In this document: piece after piece, positions 45,139 through 53,754 of the stretch | Position numbering within the stretch: position 1 is the first letter of the stretch | Layout: each line of letters begins with the position of its first letter | Origin: Ravibacter sp964559125 | GTDB taxonomy: Bacteria; Bacteroidota; Bacteroidia; Cytophagales; Spirosomataceae | Assembly: GCA_964559125.1 (NCBI GenBank) | Contig: CAZLGW010000038.1 | Span: 1-57,267, forward strand | Reading direction: 5' to 3' | Length of the DNA stretch: 57,267 nt | Notes under the pieces: generated by a model | What the model saw: the letters and a program-made list of their open reading frames with translations, nothing else | Told to the model about the DNA's origin: nothing | Databases searched by the model: none | Made by a program: the position numbers and the translations under genes

Positions 45139-45912
45139 ATGTTTTATTCACTGTCAAAGATATTTGATTTCCTCGTAATGCCTTACAACCTGCTGTTCGT
45201 TCTGCTTATTGTCCTGTTTATCCGGGTGAAAACCAGGCGGTTGAGAAATATTGTGGCAATTGTCTTTTTAGGCCTTTATTTACAGTCCAACGCATATTTT
45301 GTAGGGCATGTGCTCAGGTTGTGGGAGTATCCGCAGCAGAGTATGGACCAGCTCGACCGCCGCTACGAAGTGGGGATCATCTTGTCGGGAGGGCTTGTCA
45401 ACAGATGCAGCTCGGTCGGAGGAAGATTTGAGCTTGAGCACGGCTCCGACAGGCTGCTGACGGGTTACCTGCTTTACAAACGGGGCATTTGCCGTAAGCT
45501 TCTGCTGACAGGTACGGATCTTGAATCCCTGCTGACTCAACAAAGGGGAGAAGTCCAGCTGGCAAAAAAAATGCTGGTAGAGTGGGGGGTTGACCCGGCA
45601 GACATTATCCTGGAAACCCGTGCGAGAAACACCCGGGAAAATGCGCTTTTCACTTCCGAACTGCTCGAAACGGTATCCCCCTCCGGAGAAAACCTTCTTA
45701 TTACATCCGCTTATCACACGCGCAGGGCTAAAGCATGCTTCGATAAGGCGGGCGTACTGGTAGATGTCTTCCCCGCAGATTCGGAATATACCCCCGAGTG
45801 CCTGTCTTTAAAAAGCAGGCTCCTTCCCACTCCCGCAGCAGTAGATGCTTTCACCAGGATATGGAGGGAATGGATAGGGATGCTGACCTACAAGATTGCA
45901 GGTTACTGCTAG
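45139..45912 (+). CDS. YdcF/SanA-like DUF218 membrane protein
   Basis: The 257-residue protein has two N-terminal transmembrane segments (about 10-28 and 36-53). They are followed by a DUF218 domain with VGIILSGGLV and the family motif ETRARNTRENA; a final hydrophobic end is present. The family includes SanA (vancomycin sensitivity) and ElyC, linked to cell-envelope lipid carrier metabolism; the activity is unclear. Its TAG stop shares the palindrome CTAG (45909-45912) with the TAG stop of pfkA on the other strand, so the two genes overlap by four bases tail to tail. Confidence 0.9.
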   Translation: MFYSLSKIFDFLVMPYNLLFVLLIVLFIRVKTRRLRNIVAIVFLGLYLQSNAYFVGHVLRLWEYPQQSMDQLDRRYEVGIILSGGLVNRCSSVGGRFELEHGSDRLLTGYLLYKRGICRKLLLTGTDLESLLTQQRGEVQLAKKMLVEWGVDPADIILETRARNTRENALFTSELLETVSPSGENLLITSAYHTRRAKACFDKAGVLVDVFPADSEYTPECLSLKSRLLPTPAAVDAFTRIWREWIGMLTYKIAGYC

Positions 45913-46886
45913 GTGCTCAGAATCCGGACCATCCGGAGCAGGTCTTCATTGATCGGCTTCGGCAGACGAATAGTATCTTCGAAAGCAGTGTATACCAACT
46001 CGTTGTTGATAATGCCCGCCATTACGTTCTTCTGGCCTGCGAGCAGTCCTTCCACTGCGCCCAGCCCCAGCCTGCTGGCCAGGATCCTGTCGCATGCAGA
46101 AGGGGCACCGCCGCGCTGGATATGACCCAGGGTAGTGACGCGGAGATCGAGATCTTCGGAATCGATCAGGGTTTTTATCTTTTCGCCGATCTGTATGGCG
46201 CTCCCTTCTTCGTCGCCTTCCGCCACGATCACGATAGACGACGACTTCGAACGTTTCCAGCCTTCTTTTAACGTATGGACAACCTCCGATACGGGTGTCA
46301 GCACTTCAGGTACCATTACCATTTCGGCACCGCCGCCAATAGCGGCCTGCACTGCGATATACCCGGCATCCCGGCCCATTACTTCGATAAGAAATACGCG
46401 GTCATGCGAGCCGGCGGTATCCCTGATCCGGTCGATTGCATCAAGCGCCGTGTTGACGGCCGTATCGAAGCCTATAGTATAATCGGTACCATAAAGGTCA
46501 TTGTCGATCGTACCGGGAGCGCCGACGGTAGGTACACCAAACTCGTTAAAGAAAGTCAGGGCGCCTGTAAAAGTACCGTTTCCACCGATGGCGACCAGGC
46601 CGTCGATACCGTGATCCTTCAATTGCTGATATGCCTGCTTCCTTCCTTCGCGTGTTACAAAATCCTTGCTTCTTGCCGATTTAAGTATAGTCCCTCCCCG
46701 TTGAATAATGTTACTTACCGAATGGGAGTTCATTTGGAATATATCTCCGGCGATCATACCGCTGTACCCCCTCCTGATACCGAACACCTCCACGCCATGA
46801 TAAATAGCTCCTCTTACAACGGCCCTGATACAGGCATTCATCCCCGGGGCGTCACCTCCTGATGTAAATACACCAATTCTCTTCAT
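45909..46886 (-). CDS. pfkA: 6-phosphofructokinase
   Basis: The 325-residue enzyme phosphorylates fructose 6-phosphate in glycolysis. Conserved blocks are FTSGGDAPGMNA (8-19), GTIDNDLYGTDYTIGFDTA (125-143), VEVMGRDAGYIA-type segment and GHIQRGGAPSACDR. Gly104 is retained, which argues for ATP rather than pyrophosphate as donor. Position 103, the Mg-binding Asp in E. coli (GGDGS), is Asn here (GGNGT). Start ATG 46886 (MKRIGVFTSGG) fits the family. A good promoter with both boxes lies upstream. The stop overlaps ydcF. Confidence 0.95.
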   Translation of the reverse strand: MKRIGVFTSGGDAPGMNACIRAVVRGAIYHGVEVFGIRRGYSGMIAGDIFQMNSHSVSNIIQRGGTILKSARSKDFVTREGRKQAYQQLKDHGIDGLVAIGGNGTFTGALTFFNEFGVPTVGAPGTIDNDLYGTDYTIGFDTAVNTALDAIDRIRDTAGSHDRVFLIEVMGRDAGYIAVQAAIGGGAEMVMVPEVLTPVSEVVHTLKEGWKRSKSSSIVIVAEGDEEGSAIQIGEKIKTLIDSEDLDLRVTTLGHIQRGGAPSACDRILASRLGLGAVEGLLAGQKNVMAGIINNELVYTAFEDTIRLPKPINEDLLRMVRILST

Positions 46887-46959
46887 AGACAGATAGTTAT
46901 TGCGCAAGTGGTCTCAGTTCAGGGTCTGAGAATAATTTCCCTTTTTCCCTGAATGAACG

Positions 46960-46992
46960 CAAATTTATTAGGTATTTTTAATTGAAGGCAAA
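46960..46992 (-). promoter_or_regulatory. promoter of pfkA
   Basis: On the minus strand TTTG (46989-46992) is followed after 21 bases by TAAATTTG (46960-46967), matching the Bacteroidota -33/-7 promoter. Transcription would start near 46953, giving a leader of about 65 bases. Confidence 0.65.
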
Positions 46993-47066
46993 GCAACTTT
47001 CGTATTTGATGGAATTTTCACAATTGTTTACTAAAAATTAATACTTTATACATAAGCCAATCCTCC

Positions 47067-47074
47067 TATCTTTG
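47067..47074 (+). promoter_or_regulatory. -7 box of the yfhO gene
   Basis: TATCTTTG matches TAnnTTTG, 52 bases before the ATG at 47127. A weak -33 TTTA lies 18 bases upstream (47045-47048). Confidence 0.5.
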
Positions 47075-47126
47075 CGGGGTTATGCGATATTTGTCAATTT
47101 AACTTCAAGGGGTTTTGGCCACTGGT

Positions 47127-49628
47127 ATGAACAGTTTCTTTTCGTGGAAGGGATTTCGTCCCCACCTGCTATGCGTGATAGGCTTCCTGGTACTTTCTCT
47201 CGGTTATTTTTCCCCGCTTCTGGAGGGAAAAAGGTTGAGTATGCACGACATCGTACAGTCGGAAGCAGGAGCCAGGGAGCTCAAAATGTATCATGAAAAA
47301 ACGGGAAAATGGGCAAACTGGACAAACAGCATGTTCGGCGGAATGCCTTCCTACATGGTTGCTACCGATTACCCGGGGAGCCTCTCGACCAAGCTGGGCA
47401 GGGCGATCTATTTTTTGCTCCCCATACCGGCATGTATCCTGTTCCTCAGCCTTTTAAGCGCATATTTGCTGTTCTGGGCGCTTACACGATCGGCCGCGTT
47501 GTCATTCACAGGAGCCATAGCATTTTCTTTTGCCACCTTTAATCTTATCAGTATAGAAGCCGGCCATTTATCGAAGGTAATGGCAATCGGCTACGCTCCT
47601 GGGGTTATAGCCGGTGTGGTGCTTGCCTTCAGGAAGAACTGGCTTACGGGAGCAGCGGTCTTCTCCTTGTTTCTTTCGCTTGAGCTCTATGCCAACCATG
47701 TCCAGATCACCTACTACCTGGCGCTGGCGCTGCTGGTGTACGTGGTAGTGGAATGCATTGTGCTATTGAAATCAGGGAAGACGGCAGAACTTCTGAAAAT
47801 CGGTCTGGCGCTGGTGCTGGGAGCGGTCATAGCTACCGGAACCCATACCACCAGGCTTTGGAATGCCTATGACTATTCCAAGGCGACTATCCGGGGCGTT
47901 TCGGAGCTGAGCCCGGCTGCAGGAACTGCCAGCCCGGGGCCGAAAGGCGGCCTGGATAAGGACTACGCGTTTGCCTGGAGCTACGGCATAGGGGAAACTC
48001 TCAACCTTCTGATACCCAATGCATTTGGAGGAGGATCAGGAAATAACAGCCTTACCGATCAGTCTGAAACCTATAAGGTACTGACGGGCAGGGGAGTCGA
48101 TGCAGCCAATGCCGGCAATTTCGTGAGATCGCTACCTGTGTCTCTTTATTGGGGAGACCAGCCAGGTACCGGTGGGCCGGCGTATGCCGGCGCGATCGTA
48201 TGTTTCTTGTTTGTGCTGGGGCTTTTTATAGTAAAAGGAAGACTGAAATGGTGGCTTGCCGGGTTTACAGCGGTATTCATCATGTGGGCATGGGGTAAGA
48301 ATTTTTCAGGTATCAACTATCTGTTTTTCGACTATTTCCCGATGTTCAATAAGTTCAGGGCTGTTACGATGACGATGGCCTTTTCCCAGCTCTTTATGGT
48401 GATACTGGGGATCCTTGCGCTGAATGAAGTCATTCAGCGAAAAATTACCTGGAAAGAGCTGCAGCGGCCGCTTTTGCTGAGCTTCGCGCTGACAGGGGGA
48501 GTCGCCCTTGTTCTGGGGTTGATGCCCCAGGTTTTTTTCAGCTTCAGGGGGCCCTATGACGCGCAGTTGGTCGACGGGCTGATGCAGAGCGTGCAGGACA
48601 GGAATTTTGCCGAGGAGATTGTTCGTGGTATAGGGCGGGATCGTGCCGGCCTTTTCAGGGTCGATGCTTTCAGAACCCTCTTTTTCATTTTTATGACTGC
48701 TCTTCTGATCTGGCTGTGGATGGCCGGTAAGATCAAGCCGGTTGCATTGTACGGAAGCCTGGCTATGCTGGTGATAGCCGATATGATGGGGATAGGTAAG
48801 CGGTATCTCAACAACAATGATTTTGTTTCCAGGCAGCAGACAGAGGTGGTCTTTCAACCGAGTCCGGCCGACGAACAGATCCTGCAGGACCCTGACCCTA
48901 ATTTCAGGGTGTTCGATCTGACCCGGAGTCCTTTCCAGAGCGCCGAAGCGTCGTACTTCCACAAGTCGGTGGGCGGGTACCACGGTGCCAAGCTGAGGAG
49001 ATACCAGGAGCTTTTCGAACGGCAGATCGCCAGGCAGGGCGCTAACCCGGAGATTCTGAATATGCTCAATACAAAATATATTCTAACCCCCGGTGAAAAC
49101 GGGGGCGCCCCGGTAGCCAGGCCTAATCCGGACGCGCTCGGGAATGCATGGTTTGTCGATTCCTTCAGGCTCGTACCGAATGCTGACGCTGAAATGGCCT
49201 CGCTAGATTCGCTGAAACCCCGGCATGAGGCAGTAATCGATCAGAAATTTGCCAAAGAGTTTGAAGGACTGACGATCATGCCGGACAGCAATGCAACCAT
49301 AAAGCTGATTTCCTACGCCCCCGATGAGCTGACTTATGAAAGCAACGCAGCAACAGAGCAGTTGGCGGTATTTTCCGAAATCTATTACAATATACGGGAC
49401 GAATGGAAAGTGACGGTAGACGACAAGCCGGTTCCCCTGCTAAGGGCCGATTACGTGCTCCGGGCGATCAGGGTCCCGGCCGGCAAGCATACTATTCATT
49501 TTAAATTCGAACCGGTATCGGTGGTAGCCGGGAACAAGCTTGACCTGGTGTTTTCGATCCTCCTGATAGGGCTTCTCCTGGGGGCAGCCCTGACGGACTA
49601 CAGGCAGAAAAAAAAGGCTCAGGCGTAG
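47127..49628 (+). CDS. YfhO family polytopic membrane protein
   Basis: The 833-residue inner-membrane protein has about 12-14 transmembrane segments in residues 1-600 and a large soluble C-terminal domain before a final hydrophobic segment (LVFSILLIGLLLGAALTD). The N-terminal block (GKRLSMHDIVQSEAGARELKMYHEKTG) is typical for Bacteroidota YfhO. YfhO proteins are GT-C-like and in Firmicutes help glycosylate lipoteichoic acid; the substrate here is unknown. ATG 47127 (MNSFFSWKGF) was preferred to the TTG at 47115. The last 10 bases overlap the end of the convergent AONS-like gene. Confidence 0.9.
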   Translation: MNSFFSWKGFRPHLLCVIGFLVLSLGYFSPLLEGKRLSMHDIVQSEAGARELKMYHEKTGKWANWTNSMFGGMPSYMVATDYPGSLSTKLGRAIYFLLPIPACILFLSLLSAYLLFWALTRSAALSFTGAIAFSFATFNLISIEAGHLSKVMAIGYAPGVIAGVVLAFRKNWLTGAAVFSLFLSLELYANHVQITYYLALALLVYVVVECIVLLKSGKTAELLKIGLALVLGAVIATGTHTTRLWNAYDYSKATIRGVSELSPAAGTASPGPKGGLDKDYAFAWSYGIGETLNLLIPNAFGGGSGNNSLTDQSETYKVLTGRGVDAANAGNFVRSLPVSLYWGDQPGTGGPAYAGAIVCFLFVLGLFIVKGRLKWWLAGFTAVFIMWAWGKNFSGINYLFFDYFPMFNKFRAVTMTMAFSQLFMVILGILALNEVIQRKITWKELQRPLLLSFALTGGVALVLGLMPQVFFSFRGPYDAQLVDGLMQSVQDRNFAEEIVRGIGRDRAGLFRVDAFRTLFFIFMTALLIWLWMAGKIKPVALYGSLAMLVIADMMGIGKRYLNNNDFVSRQQTEVVFQPSPADEQILQDPDPNFRVFDLTRSPFQSAEASYFHKSVGGYHGAKLRRYQELFERQIARQGANPEILNMLNTKYILTPGENGGAPVARPNPDALGNAWFVDSFRLVPNADAEMASLDSLKPRHEAVIDQKFAKEFEGLTIMPDSNATIKLISYAPDELTYESNAATEQLAVFSEIYYNIRDEWKVTVDDKPVPLLRADYVLRAIRVPAGKHTIHFKFEPVSVVAGNKLDLVFSILLIGLLLGAALTDYRQKKKAQA

Positions 49629-50698
49629 TACCGGGAGCAGGTACGGGCGAGAGAGTCGAGGTCTTCCGGGGTATGCGCTGCACTGATCACAAGCCTTGTC
49701 ACCGGTGTATCACTTGGGGAAGGGTAGGAAAAGCTCGACGAAAGGATACCGTTCTGAAGTAAAAAGCCGAAAAGGCCGGGATCTTCCGAGGTATAAACAG
49801 GATATCCGGGTAAACTGGTAAACTGATCAGATGACGTCATTTGCTGCCGGAAATACCGGTTGTTTTCCTGGAGGCGGGCATACGCTTTCAGGTATTCTCC
49901 CCGGGCCATCATGGAAGCCAGTGCATGCGCATAGACCGGCGGGATAGGCGAGGCGCCGCTGTAGACCGGAGTTTGCCGTATCGGTTGCAGCATCTGTGGA
50001 GTGCCGAGGATAACACCCCCTGGAATACCCATCGCTTTGTTGAGGGAGGCGATAACTATTATATTTTCAACTCCGGAGCTTTGAAGCAGCCCGTATGCGC
50101 CGCCTCCCGATGAGCCGGTGATCCCGATCCCGTGAGAATCGTCGGCGATCACCAGGGCATTGGGAAGCTCTCTGAAATACGAAAAGTCGAACCATGCCGT
50201 TTTCGGCGATCCGATCGCATCGCTATAGACAATGTGATAAACGCCCGGAGTGGTTTTCCTGATTTTGTCTGCCGTTTTTTCCGCCCAGGCGTTCCAGTCG
50301 GTCACTGTCTTTCGCCTGCGCGATAAAGCCGGGTGCAGCATAGGGGCCTCCCATTCTATTATACGCGATCCCGGCGCGGTTTCCCGCAGCACAGACCTGA
50401 TGCAGGACCTGATGATAAAGCCTGCAAGCATGCCGGAGCTGACCAGTATGGCATCGCCGGCGCCTGTATATCCGCATAAAGCCTCCTCCGCCTGCCGGAA
50501 AGCGTTCAGTTGAAGGGTATTGTTGCGGGAGCTGCCGAAGTGTGATCCCAGGTTTTTAAAGCCTTCCGAAAGCAGTCCGAGCAATACGGGATGGTAGGCC
50601 ATCCCAAGATAATCCGTACCGCTGAACCATAGGCAGGTTTTCCCTTCAATTTCAACTGAGCGGCCGGGAAGGATATCGGTTTTGAAAATATGGCTCAT
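49619..50698 (-). CDS. PLP-dependent alpha-oxoamine synthase-like enzyme
   Basis: The 359-residue protein belongs to the class II aminotransferase fold used by BioF, KBL and serine palmitoyltransferase. The GSHFGSSR segment (51-58), ADDSHGIGITG (185-195, Asp binding the PLP ring nitrogen and a ring-stacking His) and the Schiff-base Lys221 in SLNKAMGIPGG are present. It is shorter than BioF (about 385-395 residues), so the acyl-CoA product cannot be named. It is followed on the minus strand by yfhO in convergent orientation and preceded by the lipid kinase gene with a 4-base gap, which suggests a lipid-related unit. Confidence 0.85.
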   Translation of the reverse strand: MSHIFKTDILPGRSVEIEGKTCLWFSGTDYLGMAYHPVLLGLLSEGFKNLGSHFGSSRNNTLQLNAFRQAEEALCGYTGAGDAILVSSGMLAGFIIRSCIRSVLRETAPGSRIIEWEAPMLHPALSRRRKTVTDWNAWAEKTADKIRKTTPGVYHIVYSDAIGSPKTAWFDFSYFRELPNALVIADDSHGIGITGSSGGGAYGLLQSSGVENIIVIASLNKAMGIPGGVILGTPQMLQPIRQTPVYSGASPIPPVYAHALASMMARGEYLKAYARLQENNRYFRQQMTSSDQFTSLPGYPVYTSEDPGLFGFLLQNGILSSSFSYPSPSDTPVTRLVISAAHTPEDLDSLARTCSRYYA

Positions 50699-50702
50699 CC
50701 TG

Positions 50703-51578
50703 TTAACATATCACGGTAAGGCTACGGGGAATACATTTTATATGGATTTCGCTGGTGTCGATCGTCAGCGGTTCGCCGTCAAAATGTGCCAGGGCAGGAG
50801 CGTCTACACCGATGGTGATTTCGCTGAATTTCCGGTATGACATATACTGCGACTGGTCGAGATTTTTGGCGAAAAGCCGCGCGCCGAAAACCATGCTGTA
50901 CCATTCCGGAAACGGCGGAACGAGGCAGAGGTCAAGCAAACCGTCATTAATGCTTGCGTGGGGAGCTATCCAGGCATTGTTGCCAAACTGGCCTGCATTT
51001 GCGAAAGTGAGCAGGAATACCTGCTGGTTTTCGTGATCGAGATTTACAGGGATGGGCTGGTATTCCTTGTAGATCTCGAAAGCATACCTGACGTAGTTTT
51101 TGAGGCCGCGGCCCGATGAGGAAGCAAACCGGTGGCTTACGGCGGCATCGAAACCCAGCCCGCAGGTGCAGAAAAACGGAATTCCGTTGATCCTGGCCGA
51201 ATCCATCCTGACGGGTGTACCTTCAACAAGACGCTTCAGGGCTGCCGCGATGCTCATCGGTATATGAAGGTGACGGGCCAGGCCATTACCGGAACCTAAC
51301 GGGAGAATGCCCAGCGGGGTATCGGAATAGAGCATCGTCCGGGCGACCTCGTTGATGGTGCCGTCACCGCCGGCGGCGACAATAGCGCTCCACCGGTCGC
51401 TTTTCAATGCAGCTGCAGCAATTTCGGTAGCATGCCCCCCCGATTCTGTTACGACAGTCTGGGGCACCTGGCCGAGATCCCTCATTTTTTCTTCGATGAA
51501 CCGGGTCAATTCGGGGAGCTTCCTGCCGGAATGGTCGCCGGATCTCGGGTTCACGATAAATAGAAAGGGCTTTGCCAC
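50703..51578 (-). CDS. YegS/DagK-type diacylglycerol or lipid kinase
   Basis: The 291-residue protein has the lipid-kinase catalytic motif GGDGTINEVA (70-79), the N-terminal VNPRSG block (9-14) and GSGNGLARHL. It should phosphorylate diacylglycerol, a sphingoid base or a related lipid at the membrane. Its start codon is GTG, two bases after the stop of a 37-residue membrane protein gene. The AONS-like gene follows 4 bases later. An AONS-like enzyme plus a lipid kinase recalls sphingolipid chemistry, but that is only inference. Confidence 0.92.
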   Translation of the reverse strand: MAKPFLFIVNPRSGDHSGRKLPELTRFIEEKMRDLGQVPQTVVTESGGHATEIAAAALKSDRWSAIVAAGGDGTINEVARTMLYSDTPLGILPLGSGNGLARHLHIPMSIAAALKRLVEGTPVRMDSARINGIPFFCTCGLGFDAAVSHRFASSSGRGLKNYVRYAFEIYKEYQPIPVNLDHENQQVFLLTFANAGQFGNNAWIAPHASINDGLLDLCLVPPFPEWYSMVFGARLFAKNLDQSQYMSYRKFSEITIGVDAPALAHFDGEPLTIDTSEIHIKCIPRSLTVIC

Positions 51579-51580
51579 AC

Positions 51581-51694
51581 TTATTTGATAATCAGTATCC
51601 CTATAATCAGAAGAATGATCATTAACAGGTAATAGATACCGTCTACAAAAGGGTATTTCTGCCTGTCGAGCTTTTTAAAGAGGCGTTTGAACAT
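51581..51694 (-). CDS. 37-residue single-pass membrane protein
   Basis: This short ORF reads MFKRLFKKLDRQKYPFVDGI followed by a single hydrophobic helix, YYLLMIILLIIGILIIK. The cationic N-terminus predicts the N-in orientation by the positive-inside rule. It is shorter than most gene-calling limits. Support for it being real: clear ATG at 51694, TAA stop two bases before the GTG of the lipid kinase, an upstream TATCTTTG box, and a coherent amphipathic-plus-TM layout. It may tether or regulate the lipid kinase; that is inference. Confidence 0.65.
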   Translation of the reverse strand: MFKRLFKKLDRQKYPFVDGIYYLLMIILLIIGILIIK

Positions 51695-51736
51695 GATTGC
51701 GAAATCAGAAGCCTGTAAATACGTGTACTATCTGCG

Positions 51737-51744
51737 CAAAGATA
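51737..51744 (-). promoter_or_regulatory. candidate -7 box of the lipid kinase operon
   Basis: On the minus strand TATCTTTG matches TAnnTTTG, 42 bases before the ATG of the 37-residue protein. This places the small gene at the head of the transcript. Confidence 0.45.
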
Positions 51745-51832
51745 TCCAATAGCAGGAAAATTATGAAATAGGCATAAGCTGTGAGCCGGGAGGTTTGAGA
51801 CTGCTTGTGAAGGGCGGAATCATTTAAAAATG

Positions 51833-51840
51833 TATATTTG
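51833..51840 (+). promoter_or_regulatory. candidate -7 box of the DUF4440 gene
   Basis: TATATTTG matches TAnnTTTG, 44 bases before the ATG at 51885. A TTG lies 25 bases upstream, which is longer than the usual spacer. Confidence 0.45.
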
Positions 51841-51884
51841 TTATAGTAGTAGCAGGCAAAAACCAACGTATACCTTTTATTCCG

Positions 51885-52319
51885 ATGAGAAGCCTGATAT
51901 TGATACTCACTTTCATGACTGGGCTATCGCCGGTTTTTTCGCAGTCGGACCAGGACAGGAAAGAAATTCTTACTATTCTGAAACGGCAGGAAACCGACTG
52001 GAACCGGGGCGATATCGCATCGTTCATGGTAGGCTACTGGGAATCTGACTCCCTGTCTTTTACCGGGGCAAAAGGGATTACCTACGGCTATAGGCCTGTT
52101 TATGAAAACTACCTGAAAAGATATCCTGACAAAGCAGCTATGGGCAGGCTCAGGTTTGAAGTGAAGAGGCTTTATTTCCTTTCCCCCGATAGTGCGCAGA
52201 TGATAGGAAAATATCACCTGACAAGACCCGATATCGGCGATGCTGAAGGATATTTTACCCTCATCTGGCGTAAATTAGATGGTAAATGGGTTATCACGAG
52301 TGATCATACGAGCGGATAA
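51885..52319 (+). CDS. DUF4440/SnoaL-like secreted protein
   Basis: The 144-residue protein has a signal peptide (MRSLILILTFMTGLSPVFSQ) and an NTF2-like cone fold of the DUF4440 type. It shows ILKRQETDWNRGDIASFMVGY (about residues 30-50) and ends with WRKLDGKWVITSDHTS. Members are found as secreted small-molecule-binding proteins or accessory domains; the ligand is unknown. It is divergent from the lipid kinase operon and separated from the next gene by 79 bases. Confidence 0.85.
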   Translation: MRSLILILTFMTGLSPVFSQSDQDRKEILTILKRQETDWNRGDIASFMVGYWESDSLSFTGAKGITYGYRPVYENYLKRYPDKAAMGRLRFEVKRLYFLSPDSAQMIGKYHLTRPDIGDAEGYFTLIWRKLDGKWVITSDHTSG

Positions 52320-52398
52320 AGGTCATATTAGCATATTACGCTCATATTGAGTAACTTCGACAATATGTACAGTGAAGGACTAAACCGCGGAATGCTGT

Positions 52399-53655
52399 AT
52401 GAAGTCATGGTTGGTATGGATATTGTCGGTGTGGATAGGGCTGGGGGTAGCGGGTGCAAACCGGCTACTCATTCCAATGGATACACACCAGGCCAATCAC
52501 CTGAAAGCCTATGGATTGGCTTACCAGGCGCTACATGAAGGGCAGGAGATAGACTGGCTGCTGAACTACCGCGGAGGAAGCTTCGCCCTGGATTACGGGA
52601 AGAAATGGGAAAGCGAATGTGTGCTTCGGGGAATAACTTATGAGGTGATATCTGAATCGGCTTACGAGGGTATCCTGCATGAGGTCGGGCAGGAAGAAGT
52701 GAATATGAGTGCGGTCAGGCTGCATACCGCAGCCAGGATCGCGGTTTATTCTCCCATTAAGATAAGTCCTGCGAAGTTTGAAGACACGGATGCGGTGCTA
52801 TTGGTGCTGAAATACGCCGAGATCCCCTTTACGGTTATATATGATGAAGAAATCCTGACCGGTGAACTGGCCCGCTTCGACTGGCTGCATTTGCATCACG
52901 AAGATTTCACCGGGCAGTTCGGCCGTAGCCTGCGCCGGGTTTCAGAGCAGGATATCAGGGCGCAGGAAGCTATTGCAAACCGGCATGGATTCCCGAAGGT
53001 CTCGCAGATGAAGCTGGCCGTAGCCAAAGCGATCAAGGAGTATTGTATAGGCGGAGGTTTTTTGTTTGCTATGTGCTCGGGCGCCGAAACATTCGATATA
53101 GCGCTTGCAGCCGAAGGAGTGGACATCGTGGAAAATACGTTCGACGGCGACGGGATAGATCCGGACGCACAGTCGAAGCTTGATTTCGGGAAATCGTTCG
53201 CATTTCAGAAGTTTGTCCTCGGACCCGAAGGATACGGGGGAATGGGCTTCTCCAATATCAATGAACCGGGGCGGTCCGGCTGGGGGAGCCTGGCCGAAAG
53301 CTATTTTTCCCTCTTCGACTTTTCTGCCAAATGGGATGTTATACCCTCGATGCTCGTACAGAACCATGAGTTCCAGATCAGGGAATTCTTTGGCCAGACG
53401 ACTGCATTTAACCCCAAAACAGTTAAACCCGATGTGCTCGTAATGGGAAAAGGTGAGTTTGCAGACCGCTATATCTACGGGGAGGCGGGGAGAGGACAAT
53501 GGACTTTCTATGGCGGGCACGACCCTGAAGGCAGAAGGGGAGGAGGCGGACGACAGCCGACAGATCTGAATTTGTATCCCAATTCGCCGGGCTACCGGCT
53601 GATTCTGAATAATGTTCTTTTTCCTTCCGCACGGAAAAAGAAGAGAAAAACCTGA
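52399..53655 (+). CDS. secreted GATase-like protein of the so-called asparagine synthetase B group
   Basis: The 418-residue protein has a signal peptide (MKSWLVWILSVWIGLGVAGA). The conserved start LIPMDTHQANHLKAYGLAY...DWLLNYRGGSF follows. A class I glutamine-amidotransferase-like core includes a nucleophile elbow AMCSGAETF (Cys226) and a His segment FYGGHDPEG. Homologues in Bacteroidota are, to my recollection, often labelled asparagine synthetase B, but there is no AsnB synthetase domain and the protein is exported, so that name looks wrong. The function is unknown. The C-terminus is strongly basic (SARKKKRKT). A hairpin overlaps the stop codon. Confidence 0.75.
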   Translation: MKSWLVWILSVWIGLGVAGANRLLIPMDTHQANHLKAYGLAYQALHEGQEIDWLLNYRGGSFALDYGKKWESECVLRGITYEVISESAYEGILHEVGQEEVNMSAVRLHTAARIAVYSPIKISPAKFEDTDAVLLVLKYAEIPFTVIYDEEILTGELARFDWLHLHHEDFTGQFGRSLRRVSEQDIRAQEAIANRHGFPKVSQMKLAVAKAIKEYCIGGGFLFAMCSGAETFDIALAAEGVDIVENTFDGDGIDPDAQSKLDFGKSFAFQKFVLGPEGYGGMGFSNINEPGRSGWGSLAESYFSLFDFSAKWDVIPSMLVQNHEFQIREFFGQTTAFNPKTVKPDVLVMGKGEFADRYIYGEAGRGQWTFYGGHDPEGRRGGGGRQPTDLNLYPNSPGYRLILNNVLFPSARKKKRKT

Positions 53656-53685
53656 ACCCGGTGGTTTCATTCTGCCGGGCTCAGG
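53651..53685. terminator. hairpin at the end of the GATase-like gene
   Basis: Arms CCTGAACCCGG (53651-53661) and CCGGGCTCAGG (53675-53685) pair with one mismatch and include the TGA stop. There is no T-run on the plus side, while five A residues precede it on the plus strand (T-run for minus-strand transcription). It is probably a 3' stabilising hairpin or a bidirectional terminator. Confidence 0.4.
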
Positions 53686-53754
53686 TACAATGCTCAAAAA
53701 TACTTGTAAAAAGAATCTACCGGTCGTATCTTTTCGGTTTAATGATGCCGGAGA

